The notes beneath the pieces are model-generated. The model searched no databases and was not told where the DNA came from. It worked only from the letters and a program-made list of their open reading frames with translations. Shown in pieces: positions 13,006-15,346 of a stretch of DNA of 15,346 bases; position 1 is the stretch's first letter; each line of letters starts with the position of its first letter. The position numbers and the translations under genes are program-made. Where the stretch lies: contig CAAGDG010000009.1 in the NCBI GenBank assembly GCA_900768515.1, forward strand, positions 1-15,346. The letters are read 5' to 3'. Origin of the DNA: Lentisphaeria bacterium. GTDB taxonomy: Bacteria; Verrucomicrobiota; Lentisphaeria; Victivallales; Victivallaceae.

Positions 13006-15198
13006 ATGTTCGCGGAAAATCTGATCCCGTCGCGCCGAGCGGGAGCCGTCGCGGTGGAAACCGCCGGCAACGAGGCGATCTTCTTCTACCACGACGGAGC
13101 CGGATTCCGGACCGAGCCGGTCCCGTTTCATCCGTTTCTGCTGCTCGGCGACGCGGAACAGCTCGACGGTTTCGCCGGAACTTTCACCGCCGAACCGCTG
13201 GCCGGGGCGATGCCGCTCCGGACCCTGGTCCGGTTTCCGGATGCCGCGACCTATGCGGAGGCGCTCAAATTCCTGAAGGGGAACGGTCCGGTCGCGACCT
13301 TCCGGGAATTCACCCGGCAGGCGCTGATGGAAAACGAAACCCGGCTGTTTTCCGGCCTTGAATTTCCGGAACTGCGCCGGCTGCAGTTTGATCTGGAGAC
13401 CCTGACCACGCCCGGCTTCGACTTCCCGAATCCGGAACGGGAAAAGGATGAGATCGTCATCATTTCGCTGCGCGATTCCACCGGTTACGAAGAGGTGCTC
13501 TCCCAGGAGAACATGAGTGAAAAAGAGCTGATCGAGACCTTTGTCCGCCGGGTCGCGGAACGGGATCCCGACGTGATCGAGGGACACAACCTCTGCCGGT
13601 TCGACCTGCCCTACCTCGAACAGCGCGCCCGACGGCACCGGGTCAAGCTGGCGCTCGGGCGGGACGGTTCGGTCTGCCGGAAACGTTCCAGCCGTTTCAC
13701 CGTCGCGGAGCGGATCATCAACTACACCCGATACGACGTCTTCGGCCGCCACGTGGTCGACACGCTCCATCTGGCGATGTTCTACGACGCGGCGAACCGG
13801 AACCTGGAGTCCTACAATCTCAAGTATCTGGCCCGTCACTTCGGGTTCGCCTCGGAGACAAGGACCTACGTCGACGGCGCCCGGATCAGCGAACTCTGGC
13901 GGACCGACCGCGACACGCTCCTGGCCTACGCGCTCGACGACGTCCGCGAAACCGAGGCGCTCTCCCGGCTGCTCTCGCCCAGCTACTTCTACCAGACCTC
14001 GCTGCTGCCGCTCACCTATCAGGATGTGATCGTGCGCGGAAACGGCACCAGCCTCGATGCGATGTTCGTCGCGGAATATGTGAAGCGCCGCCATTCGCTG
14101 CCGTTTCCGGAACCGGTCCGGCGGTTCAGCGGCGCCCTGACCCGGGCCGACGCGGTTGGAATTTTCCGCGATGTCTGGCACTGCGACATCCGCTCTCTGT
14201 ACCCGTCGATCATTCTGGCGCAAAAATGGGTTCCGAAACGGGATGAACTGGCGGAATTTCCGCGGCTGCTCGCCGCGCTTCGCACCTTCCGGCTCCAGGC
14301 CAAGGATGCTGCCCGTTCCGAAAGCGATCCCGGCCGGCGCGCCTATTTCCAGGCGCTGCAGGGAACATTTAAAATCACGATCAACTCCTTCTACGGCTAC
14401 CTCGGATTCAGTCAGGGCACGTTCAACGACTTCGACATGGCCGAACGGGTGACGGCCCGCGGCCGGGAGATCCTGACCATGATGCTCGACTTCCTGAACG
14501 ATTCCGGCGCCCGGGTGCTGGAGATGGACACCGACGGCATCTATTTCCAGCCTCCGGCGGAGGTCTCCGATCCCGCCGCCTTCCAGAAAAAAATTCAGGA
14601 AGTGCTGCCGGATGGAATCGAGGTGGAACTCGACCACCGGTACGAGGCGATGTTCTCCTACAAGAGCAAAAACTATGCGCTGCTCGACCGGGACGGCACG
14701 GTCAGCATCACCGGCGCCGCACTGAAATCCCGCGGACTCGAACCATTCCAGCGTAAATTCATGGCGGATGTGATCGAACGGCTGCTCAAGAACCGCGCAT
14801 CCGAAATTCCGCCCCTCTACCGGAAGTTGAGCGAAGCGATCGAATCCCGCACAATTCCGCTCGCGGAACTGGCAAAGAGCGAAACATTGAACGACTCCCC
14901 CGAGAGTTACCGCAGAAAGCTGGAAGCCGGAACCGGTCGCCGGAGCGCCGCCTACGAACTGGCGCTCCGGTCTCCGCTCGCCTACCAGTCCGGAGACCAG
15001 GTCACCTACTATCTGACCGGCGAGAAGAAAAAGGTCTCCGTCGTGGACAACGCCCGGCTGCTGAGCGAGGCTCCGCCGGATCGCCGCGATGAAAACACCG
15101 CCTATTACCTGGGAAAACTGGAGGAGCTTTACCAGCTCTTTCAGCCGTTTTTTTCTGTTCCGCCGGCGGACGCGGGGCAGGGAAATCTTCCCCTGTGA
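13006..15198 (+). CDS. polB: Family B DNA polymerase with proofreading exonuclease
   Basis: The 730-residue product is a complete family B polymerase, related to bacterial Pol II and archaeal PolB. Exonuclease motifs are intact: Exo I FDLET (D129, E131), Exo II GHNLCRFDLPYL (N195, D200) and Exo III YALDD (Y308, D312). Polymerase motifs are intact: motif A CDIRSLYPSI (D394), motif B KITINSFYG (K456-G464) and motif C MDTDGIYF (D508, D510). The thumb-side KSKNY (553-557) and TGAALKSRGLEPFQ follow. It is shorter than E. coli Pol II (783 residues), with a compact N-terminal domain and a short fingers loop. It should synthesise DNA with 3'-5' proofreading; repair or translesion roles are likely but unproven. 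The ATG has a GAGGAGG site 8 nt upstream. It is a single gene, divergent from the DUF2157 operon and convergent with the rRNA operon. Confidence 0.93.
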   Translation: MFAENLIPSRRAGAVAVETAGNEAIFFYHDGAGFRTEPVPFHPFLLLGDAEQLDGFAGTFTAEPLAGAMPLRTLVRFPDAATYAEALKFLKGNGPVATFREFTRQALMENETRLFSGLEFPELRRLQFDLETLTTPGFDFPNPEREKDEIVIISLRDSTGYEEVLSQENMSEKELIETFVRRVAERDPDVIEGHNLCRFDLPYLEQRARRHRVKLALGRDGSVCRKRSSRFTVAERIINYTRYDVFGRHVVDTLHLAMFYDAANRNLESYNLKYLARHFGFASETRTYVDGARISELWRTDRDTLLAYALDDVRETEALSRLLSPSYFYQTSLLPLTYQDVIVRGNGTSLDAMFVAEYVKRRHSLPFPEPVRRFSGALTRADAVGIFRDVWHCDIRSLYPSIILAQKWVPKRDELAEFPRLLAALRTFRLQAKDAARSESDPGRRAYFQALQGTFKITINSFYGYLGFSQGTFNDFDMAERVTARGREILTMMLDFLNDSGARVLEMDTDGIYFQPPAEVSDPAAFQKKIQEVLPDGIEVELDHRYEAMFSYKSKNYALLDRDGTVSITGAALKSRGLEPFQRKFMADVIERLLKNRASEIPPLYRKLSEAIESRTIPLAELAKSETLNDSPESYRRKLEAGTGRRSAAYELALRSPLAYQSGDQVTYYLTGEKKKVSVVDNARLLSEAPPDRRDENTAYYLGKLEELYQLFQPFFSVPPADAGQGNLPL

Positions 15199-15257
15199 GG
15201 AGAGCTCCTGAAGCGTCAAGCCCCGGGGTGTAAAGTTGTGGGATTCGATATTCCGGG

Positions 15258-15300
15258 AAAAAAAAGACCCGTCATAGCGCGTGCGAAACGCAATGACGGG
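15258..15300 (-). terminator. Intrinsic terminator of the rRNA operon
   Basis: On the minus strand CCCGTCAT (complement of 15293-15300) pairs with ATGACGGG (complement of 15268-15275). An inner GCGT/ACGC stem adds to it, and a run of eight T (complement of 15258-15265) follows two bases later. It lies about 10 nt after the 5S rRNA end. The short gap from the polB stop to here holds no gene. Confidence 0.92.
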
Positions 15301-15310
15301 TAAAAAAATT

Positions 15311-15346
15311 TCCGGCGCCGTGCTACTCTCCCATAGTCAAATATAC
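15311..15346 (-). rRNA. rrf: 3' end of 5S rRNA (partial)
   Basis: Read on the minus strand, this contains ATGGGAGAGTAGCACGGC, matching the conserved GAGAGTAG region near the 3' end of bacterial 5S rRNA, followed by GCCGG that would pair with the 5' end. The gene runs off the right edge of the window. The exact 3' end near 15311 is approximate. A terminator follows directly, as expected when 5S is last in an rrn operon. Confidence 0.85.

Noticed and set aside
12985..15219. Minus-strand open frame of 744 codons opposite polB
   Set aside because: The polymerase on the plus strand has every catalytic motif. The antisense frame is Arg/Gly/Val-rich with no domain, and GC-rich codon bias keeps it open.

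Overview
This window looks like chromosomal DNA of a GC-rich, carbohydrate-degrading bacterium. Genes generally start behind strong AGGAGG-type ribosome binding sites. Short AT-rich promoter islands stand out from a GC-rich background. The mix of a GH5 enzyme, a GH1 enzyme, a ketose 3-epimerase, solitary carbohydrate-binding-like domains and a family B DNA polymerase suggests the PVC group, possibly a Victivallis-like member of the Lentisphaerota. That placement is inferred from gene content; no 16S or marker comparison was possible.

Layout. Positions 1-214 hold three 71-bp tandem repeats ending in a perfect hairpin that looks like a terminator. Next come yfcE (phosphodiesterase, +) and marC (membrane protein, -), which converge with abutting stop codons. 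An HTH-cupin regulator (+) is divergent from marC, and their promoters share -10 DNA. At 2223-5448 lies a sugar locus: a minus-strand operon of a D-psicose/D-tagatose 3-epimerase followed by a GH1 beta-glycosidase, divergent from an AraC-type regulator, again with superimposed promoters. A frameshifted DUF4279 gene (5654-6047) and a small lipoprotein gene (-) follow. A secreted GH5 glycoside hydrolase (+) has its own promoter, a palindromic operator candidate and a strong terminator. recN (-) comes next. Then there is a tightly overlapping minus-strand operon: a DUF2157 membrane protein, a GDYXXLXY protein and a small secreted jelly-roll protein, joined by two ATGA overlaps and closed by a strong terminator. 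The last large gene is a complete family B DNA polymerase (+). It converges on the 3' end of a 5S rRNA gene with its terminator, so an rrn operon enters from the right on the minus strand.

How the parts work together. The epimerase, GH1 and AraC regulator make a plausible inducible unit for intracellular cleavage of a beta-glycoside and interconversion of ketohexoses at C3. No transporter or kinase is present, so uptake and later steps must be encoded elsewhere. The GH5 enzyme carries a signal peptide and would act outside the cytoplasm. recN and polB are DNA maintenance genes without a visible SOS box. No phage, transposase or CRISPR was seen. The most notable points are the epimerase-GH1 pairing, two divergent loci built around shared -10 boxes, the homopolymer frameshift in the DUF4279 gene, the short bacterial PolB with all catalytic residues, and the secreted jelly-roll protein coupled to a DUF2157/GDYXXLXY pair.
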